A stretch of 64,000 nt of DNA from Salimicrobium album (GTDB lineage Bacteria > Bacillota > Bacilli > Bacillales > Halobacillaceae): NCBI RefSeq assembly GCF_900107115.1, contig NZ_FNOS01000002.1:124001-188000 (forward strand). Reading direction: 5' to 3'. Numbering within the stretch: position 1 is the first letter of the stretch; every line of letters begins with the position of its first letter. A program made the position numbers and the translations under genes. Positions 1 to 7,549 of the stretch are shown here, one piece after another. The notes under the pieces were generated by a model that saw only the letters and a program-made list of their open reading frames with translations, made no database searches and was not told the origin of the DNA.

Positions 1-1
1 C

Positions 2-643
2 GTCGATGATCATCCTGCAGTAGGGATGGGAACGAAAGCCATGATCGAACAGAACAGTGAAATGAATGTGGACGTAGTGGAAAACCCCGGGGAAGTCGAG
101 AATCTCGTTTTAAACAATGATTACGACGTTCTGCTGCTTGATTTATATATGCCGGGGATGAACGGTATTGAATTATCGAAACGTGTAAAACAGAAACGGC
201 CCGATGTAACTGCCATCATCTATACAGGGTTCGACCTGAGTACACATTTTAATATGCTCGTAGAAGCGGAAGTGGAAGGGTTCGTCAGTAAAACGGCTTC
301 GCAGGAACAACTGCTGACGGCTATAAGATGCGCTATGAGGGATGAGGTAGTGATTCCTCTTCATCTGTTCAGACAGCTGCGCCGTACGGAGGCGAGCGTG
401 TCGCCGGTACGCATAAACAGAACGAAAGAAGAAGAAGCCCTTTTCCTTAATGAGAAGGAACAGTCGATTTTAAAAGAAGTATCCAACGGGTTCACGAATA
501 AAACTATTGCGCAAAACCTTCACATGTCTCAGAGGAGTGTGGAATATACACTTACGGGAATTTTCAACAAGCTGGACGTGCGTTCCCGTACGGAGGCGCT
601 TTATAAAGCTCAGGAACTCGGGCTGATCTCCAAAGCAAAATAA
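2..643 (+). CDS. ComA-like NarL/FixJ-family response regulator, 5' end cut by window
   Basis: Two-component response regulator: receiver domain followed by a LuxR/GerE-type DNA-binding domain. The open frame runs from the first bases of the window and encodes VDDHPAVGMGTKAM, the usual start of a receiver just after its first strand, so only a few N-terminal residues are missing; the ATG at 26 is internal. The phospho-acceptor Asp is in LLLDLYMPG (codon 140-142), with the conserved Thr in IIYTG and Lys in SKT further on. The C-terminal helix-turn-helix (GFTNKTIAQNLHMSQRSVEYTL) and the following FNKLDVRSRTEAL closely recall B. subtilis ComA, the competence regulator. The cognate kinase is not in the window. 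Family call is firm; true ComA orthology is an inference. Confidence 0.85.
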   Translation, partial: VDDHPAVGMGTKAMIEQNSEMNVDVVENPGEVENLVLNNDYDVLLLDLYMPGMNGIELSKRVKQKRPDVTAIIYTGFDLSTHFNMLVEAEVEGFVSKTASQEQLLTAIRCAMRDEVVIPLHLFRQLRRTEASVSPVRINRTKEEEALFLNEKEQSILKEVSNGFTNKTIAQNLHMSQRSVEYTLTGIFNKLDVRSRTEALYKAQELGLISKAK

Positions 644-781
644 TCCGTTCGCATTTCCCGTGGAGACTGCCGGTGTTTTTACTATTTGGGCAGGGGGGAT
701 GATACCTTTTGTCTTGATATTTTCACAGGAACCTTAGAGAATAGATAACATAGACTTTTGATTTTGTCAGGAGGAACCCAC

Positions 782-1219
782 GTGTCCGATCAAATGATAG
801 AAGATATGGAATTTTATTTGCGTTACGTAGCGGGAGGCGTAAAAGATAAGGGTAGAGAAATTCTGGAAAATTACGAAATAACTCCTCCTCAGTTCGTGGC
901 GCTTCAGTGGGTTTCGGATGAGATGGGGATTACTATCGGAACTATATCCAGTAAAATGCATCTGGCCCACAGTACTACAACTGATATGATCGATCGTCTG
1001 GAAAAGCTCGGGGTCGTAGAACGAAAAAAAGATGAAACCGACCGAAGAGTGGTACGTGTGTACATATTGCCGGAAGGTGAGAAAGTCATACGGGAAGTGA
1101 TTGATAAACGAAGAGCCTATCTCAAAGATTTGTTTCATGAAGTGGATGAAGAAGAACTGAAGGAGTTTCGCACCCTTATGAAGCATGTATATGAAAAAAT
1201 GAGTAAATTGACAAATTAA
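782..1219 (+). CDS. ysmB: MarR-family transcriptional regulator (YsmB-like)
   Basis: A 145-residue winged-helix regulator of the MarR family. The recognition region reads GTISSKMHLAHSTTTDMIDRLEKLG and is followed by the wing KKDETDRRVVRVYI, with its DxR-type DRR turn. I start it at the GTG at 782 because GGAGG lies 7 nt upstream; an upstream ATG has no such site. It is followed within 25 nt by racE, the same order as ysmB-racE in B. subtilis, which supports the name and suggests one operon. The ligand and targets are unknown. Confidence 0.85.
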   Translation: MSDQMIEDMEFYLRYVAGGVKDKGREILENYEITPPQFVALQWVSDEMGITIGTISSKMHLAHSTTTDMIDRLEKLGVVERKKDETDRRVVRVYILPEGEKVIREVIDKRRAYLKDLFHEVDEEELKEFRTLMKHVYEKMSKLTN

Positions 1220-1241
1220 AGTGAAAAGAAGAGGGATCAGC

Positions 1242-2057
1242 ATGGATCGACCAATTGGAGTTATCGACTCGGGAGTCGGTGGAATGACGGTAGTAAAAGA
1301 GCTTATGAGACAGTTGCCTAAGGAGTCCATCTATTACATAGGTGATACGAAACGCTGTCCATACGGCCCGCGACCGGCAGAGGAAGTCCGTACGTTCACA
1401 TGGGAAATGGTGGAACATCTGAAAAGATATGAAATCAAAATGCTCGTAGTCGCCTGTAATACGGCTACTGCTTTTACGCTGGAGGAACTTCGGGAAAAGC
1501 TCTCCATTCCGGTGCTTGGTGTAATTGAGCCGGGCGCCAGAGCAGCTATTTCGACGAGTGAGAATAAAAGAATCGGAGTCATCGGAACGGAAGGAACGAT
1601 CAACAGTGAATCCTACCCGCAGGCCCTGAAAGCGATCGATGCTTCCATCCGGGTGAACAGTCAGGCCTGTCCCGCCCTGGTGCCCCTGGTCGAACGCGGC
1701 GTGCTGGCAGGATATGAAGCCCATGCTATCGTCCGGACGGAACTTCAGCCTTTGAAAAACAAAAATGGTATCGACACTCTCATACTCGGCTGCACCCATT
1801 ATCCTTTGATTAAAGGGGTGATCCAGCAGGAAATAGGAGGAGCCGTAAAAGTAATCAGCTCCGGAGAAGAGACGGCTCGTGAAGCCAGCCTCATTCTCTC
1901 TTATAATGATCTTTTGGTGCAGAGTGAACAGGAACCATCGTACCGGTTTTACACGACAGGGGATTTCGAAAAGTTCAAAATGATCGCAACGGAATGGTTT
2001 GAAGGACCGCTTGATACATTTGAAGTGATTGAACTTGACCCGGTTTCCGTTTATTGA
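1242..2057 (+). CDS. racE: Glutamate racemase
   Basis: Converts L-glutamate to D-glutamate for peptidoglycan in the cytoplasm. The 271-residue product has both catalytic cysteines of the aspartate/glutamate racemase family: Cys72 in VACNTAT and Cys184 in LGCTHYPL, plus the N-terminal IDSGVGG motif. Start at ATG 1242 gives the usual [11 protein letters not shown] beginning, with a GAGGGATC ribosome site. It lies just after the MarR gene and ends at a hairpin terminator before rph. Length is normal for RacE/MurI. Confidence 0.96.
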   Translation: MDRPIGVIDSGVGGMTVVKELMRQLPKESIYYIGDTKRCPYGPRPAEEVRTFTWEMVEHLKRYEIKMLVVACNTATAFTLEELREKLSIPVLGVIEPGARAAISTSENKRIGVIGTEGTINSESYPQALKAIDASIRVNSQACPALVPLVERGVLAGYEAHAIVRTELQPLKNKNGIDTLILGCTHYPLIKGVIQQEIGGAVKVISSGEETAREASLILSYNDLLVQSEQEPSYRFYTTGDFEKFKMIATEWFEGPLDTFEVIELDPVSVY

Positions 2058-2073
2058 ACATAATAATTGGTGG

Positions 2074-2094
2074 GCCACTTTCAAAGTGGCTCTT
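2074..2094 (+). terminator. Hairpin terminator after racE
   Basis: GCCACTTT and AAAGTGGC form an 8-bp perfect stem with a 1-2 nt centre, so the loop must open a few pairs, followed by TCTTTG. It lies 17 nt after the racE stop codon. Confidence 0.65.
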
Positions 2095-2166
2095 TGTTTG
2101 AATGAGAAGCTGTCCCTTTTGTGTTATGATTGGCAGGAAATAACGGTAACCCGAGGAGGAATTTTT

Positions 2167-2931
2167 ATGCGTGCAGATGAAAGGAAAGTCAAAGACTTAC
2201 GAGCTATTAAAATAGAAACGGACTATATCAAACATCCGGAAGGTTCCGTACTTATTGAATTCGGTGATACGAAAGTGATCTGTAATGCAAGCATCGAAGA
2301 CAGAGTACCCCCGTTCCTGAGAGGTCAGGGTAAGGGATGGATTACCGCCGAGTACGCGATGCTTCCCCGCGCTACACAAACCCGTAACATACGTGAATCT
2401 TCGAAAGGGAAGGTATCCGGCCGGACGATGGAAATCCAAAGACTGATAGGAAGATCCCTGCGTTCGGTGATTGATTTGGGAGCGATCGGGGAAAGAACGA
2501 TATGGGTGGACTGTGATGTCATTCAGGCGGATGGCGGCACGAGAACCGCGTCCATTACCGGTGCATACATTGCTGTTGTACACGCGTTGGGAACGCTTCT
2601 GGAAAAAGGGAAAATCAAGGAATTGCCTGTACAGGACTATTTGGCGGCGATATCTGTAGGCGTACTGGACGGCGAAGAAATCGTAGATCTCTGTTATGAG
2701 GAAGACAGCAATGCTGAAGTTGATATGAACGTTGTTATGACAGGTGATGGAGAGTTTGTTGAAATTCAGGGGACGGGCGAGGAAGCTACGTTTTCCATGA
2801 AACAGCTGACTACGATGCTTGAGTTGGCTTCAGAAGCCGTATCGGAACTGATGCTTCGTCAGAAAGAAGCCATCGGCACGTGGGCGAGTGCTATCGAAAA
2901 CTACAAAGAAAGGGAGGAGGACGGACAGTGA
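2167..2931 (+). CDS. rph: Ribonuclease PH
   Basis: Phosphorolytic 3'-5' exoribonuclease that trims tRNA 3' ends. The 254-residue product starts [12 protein letters not shown] behind GAGGAGG and contains the family's phosphate-binding and active-site segments ([47 protein letters not shown]). The longer frame upstream of ATG 2167 overlaps racE and is not used. The stop overlaps the GTG start of the next gene, indicating translational coupling. Confidence 0.96.
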   Translation: MRADERKVKDLRAIKIETDYIKHPEGSVLIEFGDTKVICNASIEDRVPPFLRGQGKGWITAEYAMLPRATQTRNIRESSKGKVSGRTMEIQRLIGRSLRSVIDLGAIGERTIWVDCDVIQADGGTRTASITGAYIAVVHALGTLLEKGKIKELPVQDYLAAISVGVLDGEEIVDLCYEEDSNAEVDMNVVMTGDGEFVEIQGTGEEATFSMKQLTTMLELASEAVSELMLRQKEAIGTWASAIENYKEREEDGQ

Positions 2932-3524
2932 AAGAAGTGATTATAGCTACATCCAACCAGGGGAAAGTAAAAGAGTTTGAGCAGATGTTTTCCGAATATG
3001 AAATTTCGGTGAAATCGCTGAAGGACTTCGAAGAACAGATAGACGTGGAAGAAACCGGAAAAACATTCGAAGAGAATGCCCTTTTAAAAGCGGAAACGAT
3101 TTCCGAGCGATGGAATGTACCGGTCATCGCCGATGATTCGGGTCTTCAGGTCGATATTCTGGATGGCAGACCGGGCATCTACTCTGCGAGGTACGCCGGA
3201 GAGGATAAAAATGATAAGAAGAACTCCGAAAAGCTGCTGAAAGAACTTGGAGAGACGACGGTCAAAGACAGGACGGCGCGTTTTGTCTGTGTCATTGCAG
3301 TAGCAGTACCCGGAGAAGAATCTTTCACGAAACGTGGTACGTGTGAAGGGGCTATTGCTCTTCAACCGAGAGGTGAACACGGTTTCGGCTACGATCCTAT
3401 TTTCATACCGGAGGGGTACAAGAAAACGATGGCCCAGCTGACTGCCGAAGAGAAGAACAACATAAGTCACCGTCACCATGCTCTTTTGAAAATTGAAGAG
3501 TGGCTGAAGGAGAAAGGGGACTAA
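2928..3524 (+). CDS. ysnA: RdgB/HAM1-type non-canonical purine NTP pyrophosphatase
   Basis: Hydrolyses dITP, dXTP and ITP to monophosphates, keeping deaminated purines out of DNA and RNA. The 198-residue product has the family hallmarks [10 protein letters not shown] at its N-terminus, [24 protein letters not shown] in the middle, and GFGYDPIF plus [12 protein letters not shown] near the C-terminus. Start is GTG at 2928, with GGGAGGAGG just upstream, overlapping the rph stop as GTGA. Order rph-ysnA-ysnB matches B. subtilis. Confidence 0.95.
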   Translation: MKEVIIATSNQGKVKEFEQMFSEYEISVKSLKDFEEQIDVEETGKTFEENALLKAETISERWNVPVIADDSGLQVDILDGRPGIYSARYAGEDKNDKKNSEKLLKELGETTVKDRTARFVCVIAVAVPGEESFTKRGTCEGAIALQPRGEHGFGYDPIFIPEGYKKTMAQLTAEEKNNISHRHHALLKIEEWLKEKGD

Positions 3525-3527
3525 TTC

Positions 3528-4058
3528 ATGCCGAAAGCTTTAATAATCAGCGACAGTCACGGACTCACCGAAGAACTGCAGGAAGTGAAGGATCGCCACT
3601 CACAGGAAGTGGATGCTTTTATCCACTGTGGAGATTCCGAACTTGCGACGGATGCTTCGGAGCTTGAAGGTTTTCATTACGCAAAAGGAAATTGTGACTT
3701 CGAAGAGGATATGGAAAATGAACAGATTGTAGACGTCAAAGGAGTCCGGTTTCTCGTCGCTCACGGGCATCTGCTTCAGGTGAAACAGTCTCTGATGCCT
3801 ATATATTACAGAGCCGAGGAAGCAGGGGCCGATGTTGCCTGTTTCGGACATTCTCATACGATAGGTGCGGAGAAGGTGGGAGACAAACTGATCATGAATC
3901 CGGGAAGTTCCCGGCTGCCGAGAGACCGTAGTGAACCGACGTATGCGATTATTGAGTGGGAAGACGGCTCGAAAGAAATGACGGTTACGTATTATCATAT
4001 GGACGGGAATAAACTGGAAGATTTAGAAGTGCAATTTGACTTGAGTAGCAGGAATTAA
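3528..4058 (+). CDS. ysnB: YsnB-like metallophosphoesterase
   Basis: Calcineurin-like phosphoesterase of the YfcE/YsnB group, 176 residues. Metal-ligand motifs visible are DSHG near the N-terminus, HCGDSE, KGNCDFE, VAHGHLLQVK and CFGHSHTIGAE, in the family order. Start is ATG 3528, three bases after ysnA stops. The physiological substrate of this group is not settled; related proteins cleave phosphodiesters in vitro. Last gene of the operon; a hairpin spans its stop codon. Confidence 0.9.
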   Translation: MPKALIISDSHGLTEELQEVKDRHSQEVDAFIHCGDSELATDASELEGFHYAKGNCDFEEDMENEQIVDVKGVRFLVAHGHLLQVKQSLMPIYYRAEEAGADVACFGHSHTIGAEKVGDKLIMNPGSSRLPRDRSEPTYAIIEWEDGSKEMTVTYYHMDGNKLEDLEVQFDLSSRN

Positions 4059-4073
4059 TTTTTTTCCTGCTAC
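4045..4073 (+). terminator. Hairpin spanning the ysnB stop codon
   Basis: GTAGCAGGAA and TTCCTGCTAC form a perfect 10-bp stem with the run of T inside the loop rather than after it. It probably ends or stabilises the ysnB transcript, but it lacks a classical 3' U-tract. Confidence 0.5.
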
Positions 4074-4075
4074 CA

Positions 4076-4104
4076 TTGACTTTTTACTGTGAAACAAGTA
4101 TACT
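4076..4104 (+). promoter_or_regulatory. SigA-type promoter for the tRNA-Gly/tRNA-Arg pair
   Basis: TTGACT, a 17-bp spacer, then TATACT, about 40 nt before tRNA-Gly. Both hexamers match the vegetative consensus at 5 of 6 positions. Confidence 0.8.
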
Positions 4105-4143
4105 TTTTCATGTCGTCGCAATACATATAACAATTTCATAAAC

Positions 4144-4217
4144 GCGGGTGTAGTTTAGTGGTAAAACCTCAGCCTTCCAAGCTGATGATGGGAGTTCGAT
4201 TCTCCTCACCCGCTCCA
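4144..4217 (+). tRNA. tRNA-Gly (anticodon TCC)
   Basis: Acceptor arms GCGGGTG and CACCCGC pair perfectly, the anticodon loop is CTTCCAA (TCC), the T-loop is GTTCGAT and CCA is encoded. It precedes tRNA-Arg by two bases, so both are probably cut from one transcript. Confidence 0.97.
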
Positions 4218-4219
4218 TT

Positions 4220-4293
4220 GTCCCAGTAGCTCAGCTGGATAGAGCAACAGCCTTCTAAGCTGTGGGTCGCAGGTTCGAATCCTGCCTGGGACA
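4220..4293 (+). tRNA. tRNA-Arg (anticodon TCT), prophage integration site
   Basis: Acceptor GTCCCAG pairs with CTGGGAC, the anticodon loop is CTTCTAA (TCT, reads AGA), and the T-arm has GTTCGAAT. CCA is not encoded. The last 49 bases recur exactly at 48830-48878, so the 3' half of this functional tRNA gene was supplied by the phage on integration and the original 3' half now lies at the far end of the prophage. Confidence 0.97.
4245..4293 (+). other. attL core
   Basis: 49-bp sequence from the D-arm side of the anticodon stem to the tRNA 3' end, identical to 48830-48878. Flanking bases differ immediately on both sides, which defines the core. The integrase gene lies just inside it. Confidence 0.95.
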
Positions 4294-4300
4294 CTAACTA

Positions 4301-4345
4301 AAAAAACGCTGTATTCCTTACCATACAAGGGATGCAGCGTTTTTC
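4301..4345 (+). terminator. tRNA-Arg terminator carried by the phage
   Basis: ACGCTG at 4306 pairs with CAGCGT at 4335, with further partial pairing inside (ATtCC with GGgAT), followed by TTTTT. The stem resembles that of the displaced host terminator beyond attR, so transcription of the rebuilt tRNA can still end correctly. Confidence 0.75.
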
Positions 4346-4389
4346 GTTACTACTTAATGTATATAAGATTTCCCCTCAAAAAGGGGTAG

Positions 4390-4408
4390 TGGGAGAGAAA
4401 TGGGAGAG
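4390..4408 (+). repeat. Left arm-type repeat pair (probable integrase arm sites)
   Basis: TGGGAGAGAAATGGGAGAG contains two copies of TGGGAGAG at an 11-bp period, about 97 bp inside attL. The same 19 bases occur about 110 bp inside attR (48701-48719). Such paired direct repeats are what the N-terminal domain of lambda/Tn916-type integrases binds; the assignment is inferred. Confidence 0.6.
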
Positions 4409-4412
4409 GATT

Positions 4413-5585
4413 TTATTTATAAGTGTTTTCTTTCCCAAAAAAGACATCGAAATGTTCAGCTGCAACGGTATCTGCTTCCTGGATATGATGGCCGTAAATA
4501 TCCATCGTTGTCCCGATTTTTTTATGTCGGACCCGACTGCTGATAACTTTAGGTTGGACGTTTTGCTGAATCAAATAAGTCACGGAGAAGTGACGGAGAT
4601 CGTGGAAGCGAACTCCCTCGATATTATTCTTTTTTCTGAATCTAGCCCACCACTGGCTAATAGAATCAGGGCGGTAGGGTTTTCCGGTTTCATTTGAAAA
4701 CAAGAAAACTCTTTGCGGATCCCACCAGGTATCTCTTATTTGTAGATAAGCCCGTTTCTTTTCGTGTTTAAGTTTTTTAATCATATCCATCAGTCCCTTA
4801 GGGATAGCAACAACACCTTCGACTCCATTCTTGATTTCTTTGATTTGGAATGTTCCACCTTTCAACTGGGAGACGGATTGTTCAAATCGAATAGCACATT
4901 CCTCCTCAAGAATATGTTTCTCTTCTAGTCCTACCAATTCGCCTTCACGACATCCGCAGACAAATGTAACCCAAAACATCACTTGTTTTTCGTATGACTC
5001 TAATTCTATTGCTTTCACAAGTGTCTCTACCACTTCTGTATTATAGTTAGTTTTGCTTTTTCGCTGTACTTTAGGAAGTTTTACGTTTTCAGCTGGGTTA
5101 TCTTTGATAACGCCCAACTCCTTTGCGGTCTTCAGGAGGCTGTTGAGGGCCTTGAAATTATTCCGAATAGTAGAGGCTGATAAGGTATCTTCTCTTCCAT
5201 TTTGACGTGTCTGTGGCTCTTGGAGCTCAGTGATGAAAGTAACGCAGTGGATAGGTTTGATATCTGTAATTTTCATGTGACCGAATCTCGGTAAAATTTT
5301 ATCATGTATAATTCCTACGTATTCATTTTTTGTTCGCTCGCTCAAGTTTCTATTCGCATGCAACTGTAACCATTGATGGTAGAAATCACTGAGCCTGGTA
5401 TGATCGGGTTTTGTGTAATCTCCAGCCAGTACCTCAGCTTCAAACGAGACCAGCTTCCTTTTGGCTTCCGTAGCATTCTTAGCTTTTACAGATATTCGCT
5501 CCATAACTGCTTTGCCTTTGTCATTGTATCCTGTAACTACATTGAGTCTGAATGAGTTTTTCCCGCGTTTTTCGATATATCCCAT
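4413..5585 (-). CDS. int: Phage tyrosine recombinase (integrase)
   Basis: Catalyses site-specific recombination between attP and attB in the tRNA-Arg gene. The 390-residue protein has a Tn916/AP2-like arm-binding N-terminus (about 1-55), a SAM-like core-binding domain (about 60-170) and a catalytic domain. Visible catalytic residues are Arg213 (GCREGEL), His328 and Arg331 (HDLRH), His354 (RVRHKKIGTT) and Tyr364 (DIYGH). GGAGG lies 8 nt before ATG 5585. It is the outermost gene next to attL and reads toward it, the usual placement. All catalytic residues seem intact. Confidence 0.96.
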   Translation of the reverse strand: MGYIEKRGKNSFRLNVVTGYNDKGKAVMERISVKAKNATEAKRKLVSFEAEVLAGDYTKPDHTRLSDFYHQWLQLHANRNLSERTKNEYVGIIHDKILPRFGHMKITDIKPIHCVTFITELQEPQTRQNGREDTLSASTIRNNFKALNSLLKTAKELGVIKDNPAENVKLPKVQRKSKTNYNTEVVETLVKAIELESYEKQVMFWVTFVCGCREGELVGLEEKHILEEECAIRFEQSVSQLKGGTFQIKEIKNGVEGVVAIPKGLMDMIKKLKHEKKRAYLQIRDTWWDPQRVFLFSNETGKPYRPDSISQWWARFRKKNNIEGVRFHDLRHFSVTYLIQQNVQPKVISSRVRHKKIGTTMDIYGHHIQEADTVAAEHFDVFFGKENTYK

Positions 5586-5716
5586 AGTTCATTCCTCCTT
5601 ATAGTAACTTTGGATAATAAAAAAGGGTGTGACGGTACAAAATGTGAGATTATAAGTCATTTGTAATAATTGAATACCAAAATTCATTAAAATTATCTTT
5701 AATTGTACCGGTCTAT

Positions 5717-6181
5717 CTATGAGAACCCCTTCACCCGATTATCGATCTGGATTAGCCTCTTTTCAGCTGCACTCACCGGAACATTGAATATACTGGCTAC
5801 CACTTTTTTAGCTGCTGGAATATCATTAGGCAGGCGTATCTTTTTCATTAAGTAAGTAGGCATACAAAAGTGAAGGGCGAAATTTTCTGCCTGGGCCTCT
5901 TGAAGTGCTATAAAATCCATCGGTAAAAATAGTTGGTTGCCAGCGTGTCTTTGTATATGACATAGTTCGTGAGCGAAGGCGAACCATAGCTCAGCAGGTG
6001 GTAGATTAATATTCAAATACATTGTGGTCCCTTCGAAGTGAGTTCCGGTATCAGAAAAAATGAGATCTATCCCTAAGCGAGGAGCAATGATGAAGATATC
6101 TAATTGGGAGGGATGGATAATTTCGAGATTATTCAGCAGTTTATCTACTGCATCTTCTAAGTGAGTTGTAGTGTAATTCAT
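5717..6181 (-). CDS. ImmA/IrrE-family metalloprotease (repressor-cleaving type)
   Basis: Zinc-dependent peptidase of about 154 residues with the HExxH motif in AHELCHIQRH and a following AENFALHFCMP segment that supplies the third ligand region. In ICEBs1 and phage phi105 such ImmA proteins cleave the XRE repressor to start excision. Start is taken at ATG 6181 because GGAGG lies 8 nt upstream; a longer reading to 6247 crosses the LexA box and a terminator. It is separated from the XRE repressor by two accessory genes and carries its own LexA box (6200-6213), so it may act as an SOS-induced antirepressor. The repressor target is inferred. Confidence 0.88.
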   Translation of the reverse strand: MNYTTTHLEDAVDKLLNNLEIIHPSQLDIFIIAPRLGIDLIFSDTGTHFEGTTMYLNINLPPAELWFAFAHELCHIQRHAGNQLFLPMDFIALQEAQAENFALHFCMPTYLMKKIRLPNDIPAAKKVVASIFNVPVSAAEKRLIQIDNRVKGFS

Positions 6182-6199
6182 ATTATGTACCTCCATGTT

Positions 6200-6213
6200 A
6201 GAACGTATGTTCG
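6200..6213 (-). promoter_or_regulatory. LexA (DinR) box upstream of the ImmA-like gene
   Basis: On the minus strand the site reads CGAACATACGTTCT, matching 13 of 14 positions of the Gram-positive SOS consensus CGAACRNRYGTTYC. It lies 19 nt upstream of the start codon, just 5' of the ribosome site. A -35-like TTTACA is 5' of it (6221-6226), but no convincing -10 is visible. Confidence 0.75.
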
Positions 6214-6228
6214 TGTTAAGTGTAAAAC

Positions 6229-6256
6229 AAAAAGCGTGCAAATGCACGCCTTTTTA
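6229..6256 (-). terminator. Terminator between the nuclease and ImmA-like genes
   Basis: GCGTGCA and TGCACGC form a perfect 7-bp stem around AA, with A/T runs on both sides so it could work in either direction. It separates the nuclease transcript from the LexA-boxed immA-like gene. Confidence 0.75.
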
Positions 6257-6269
6257 CAAATATTTAAAA

Positions 6270-7535
6270 TTATAAACTTTCACAAACAAGGCCGTCACCT
6301 TCACCGTCTAATCTATGAGGGTCAGAAGCGGGACCACCAGCTGCTTCAAAGAAAGCTTGTGCTATAGCTTGGGAGCTAAAGTCTCCACAATCCCTATCTG
6401 GCCCAGATGGATCGTAAGGTAAGTTGCCAGTTCCTGAATTAGAGTTATTTGATTCAGGTTGCTCAGGTTCAGGCTCTGGTTCAGGCTCTGGTTCAGGGGC
6501 AGGTTCTGGTTCTTCTTGTTCCATTACAAAACCTTCATCGGTTACATAGTTTTCTTTGCTCCATATGCGTAGGTTTTCACTTCTAGCTTGTGATTCAGCT
6601 GCTTTCAGCTCTTCAGCATGAGTGTAGGGGGGGTCGTACACGTAAGCGTACCTTGCGTAACCTTGGCGTAGAAGCATTTTATTAAAAGATTCACCATCTA
6701 CTGACACGTAAGCAAGTAAACGATCGTAGGTGCCTCTTTTAGGACCATCGAACTCTAAAGTAACTTCTTTTCCAGAAAGTATTTTTTTAGCAAATGCTGA
6801 AGCTTCTGGTCCATAATCTTGAACAGGTTTAGTTGGGTGTTTAGTTTCCGGAGTATCAACTAAAAGAAGTCTTACTGAATCTTGTTTCCCATCAATAGAG
6901 ACTTCTAAAGTATCTCCATCTACTACTCTCGTGACAGTAGCTTTTTGCTTGTTGGGATCTGAACTTACTTCGGAACTTTTATCTTTGGAAGGTGAAGAAG
7001 ATTCAGAAGTTTCTTTAGCGCTTTCATTTATACTATTATTTTCTTCTTGTTGTTTATCTTTACTACTTGAACTACTATCTTGAGCGGCTTTATTGGAATC
7101 TGAGGACTTTTCCTGTGAAGAATTGTTCTTTTCCTCATTTTCTTTATCCTCGTTTTCTTTCGAATCTATGGATTTTTTAGTAGAAGAGTTATTTTCGTTT
7201 TCTTTCTCTTCATTACTCGAGGTGCTTTCTTCGCCAGAGTCTTTTGAATCTGAGGGTTCTTTATTAGAAGAATTATTGTCAGAATTCTTACTTGTGTTTG
7301 TATCATCGGAACTAGATTTCTCTTCAGTTAATTGTTCATCTTGTGTCGCTGTATTTACACTTTCATCTTCAAGAGGTAATATACTAATAAATATTGAGGT
7401 TCCTATTAATAAAAAAGTTGCTACTTTTCTATTTGGTATGGGTATCAATTTGAATAAAAATAAGTGGCCTCTAAACAACGCAATAATAGCTCCAATAAAT
7501 AGAACTGACAATATAAAGAATAAAAAATCGACCAT
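6270..7535 (-). CDS. Membrane-anchored thermonuclease with Excalibur domain
   Basis: A 421-residue protein: two N-terminal membrane segments (about 2-20 and 38-54), a long low-complexity Ser/Asn/Glu/Lys-rich linker (about 60-195), a staphylococcal-nuclease-type domain (about 197-327, with VVDGDTLEV, VDTPETKHP and TYDRLLAYV), a Pro-Glu repeat spacer, and a C-terminal Excalibur calcium-binding domain (DRDCGDF to LDGEGDGLVCE, about 378-421). The layout suggests a nuclease held at the outside of the membrane and reaching through the wall. GGGAGG precedes ATG 7535. It lies in the lysogeny block, so it is probably expressed from the prophage; it might degrade incoming or environmental DNA, which is inference. 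Confidence 0.87.
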   Translation of the reverse strand: MVDFLFFILSVLFIGAIIALFRGHLFLFKLIPIPNRKVATFLLIGTSIFISILPLEDESVNTATQDEQLTEEKSSSDDTNTSKNSDNNSSNKEPSDSKDSGEESTSSNEEKENENNSSTKKSIDSKENEDKENEEKNNSSQEKSSDSNKAAQDSSSSSKDKQQEENNSINESAKETSESSSPSKDKSSEVSSDPNKQKATVTRVVDGDTLEVSIDGKQDSVRLLLVDTPETKHPTKPVQDYGPEASAFAKKILSGKEVTLEFDGPKRGTYDRLLAYVSVDGESFNKMLLRQGYARYAYVYDPPYTHAEELKAAESQARSENLRIWSKENYVTDEGFVMEQEEPEPAPEPEPEPEPEPEQPESNNSNSGTGNLPYDPSGPDRDCGDFSSQAIAQAFFEAAGGPASDPHRLDGEGDGLVCESL

Positions 7536-7549
7536 TATTTTTCCTCCCT

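Noticed and set aside
1176-2084. A 302-codon reverse frame across racE
   Set aside because: It lies antisense to a clear racE gene, has no ribosome site and its composition is not protein-like.
4332-4697. Forward frame over the integrase 3' end
   Set aside because: It starts within the terminator hairpin and runs antisense to conserved integrase residues.
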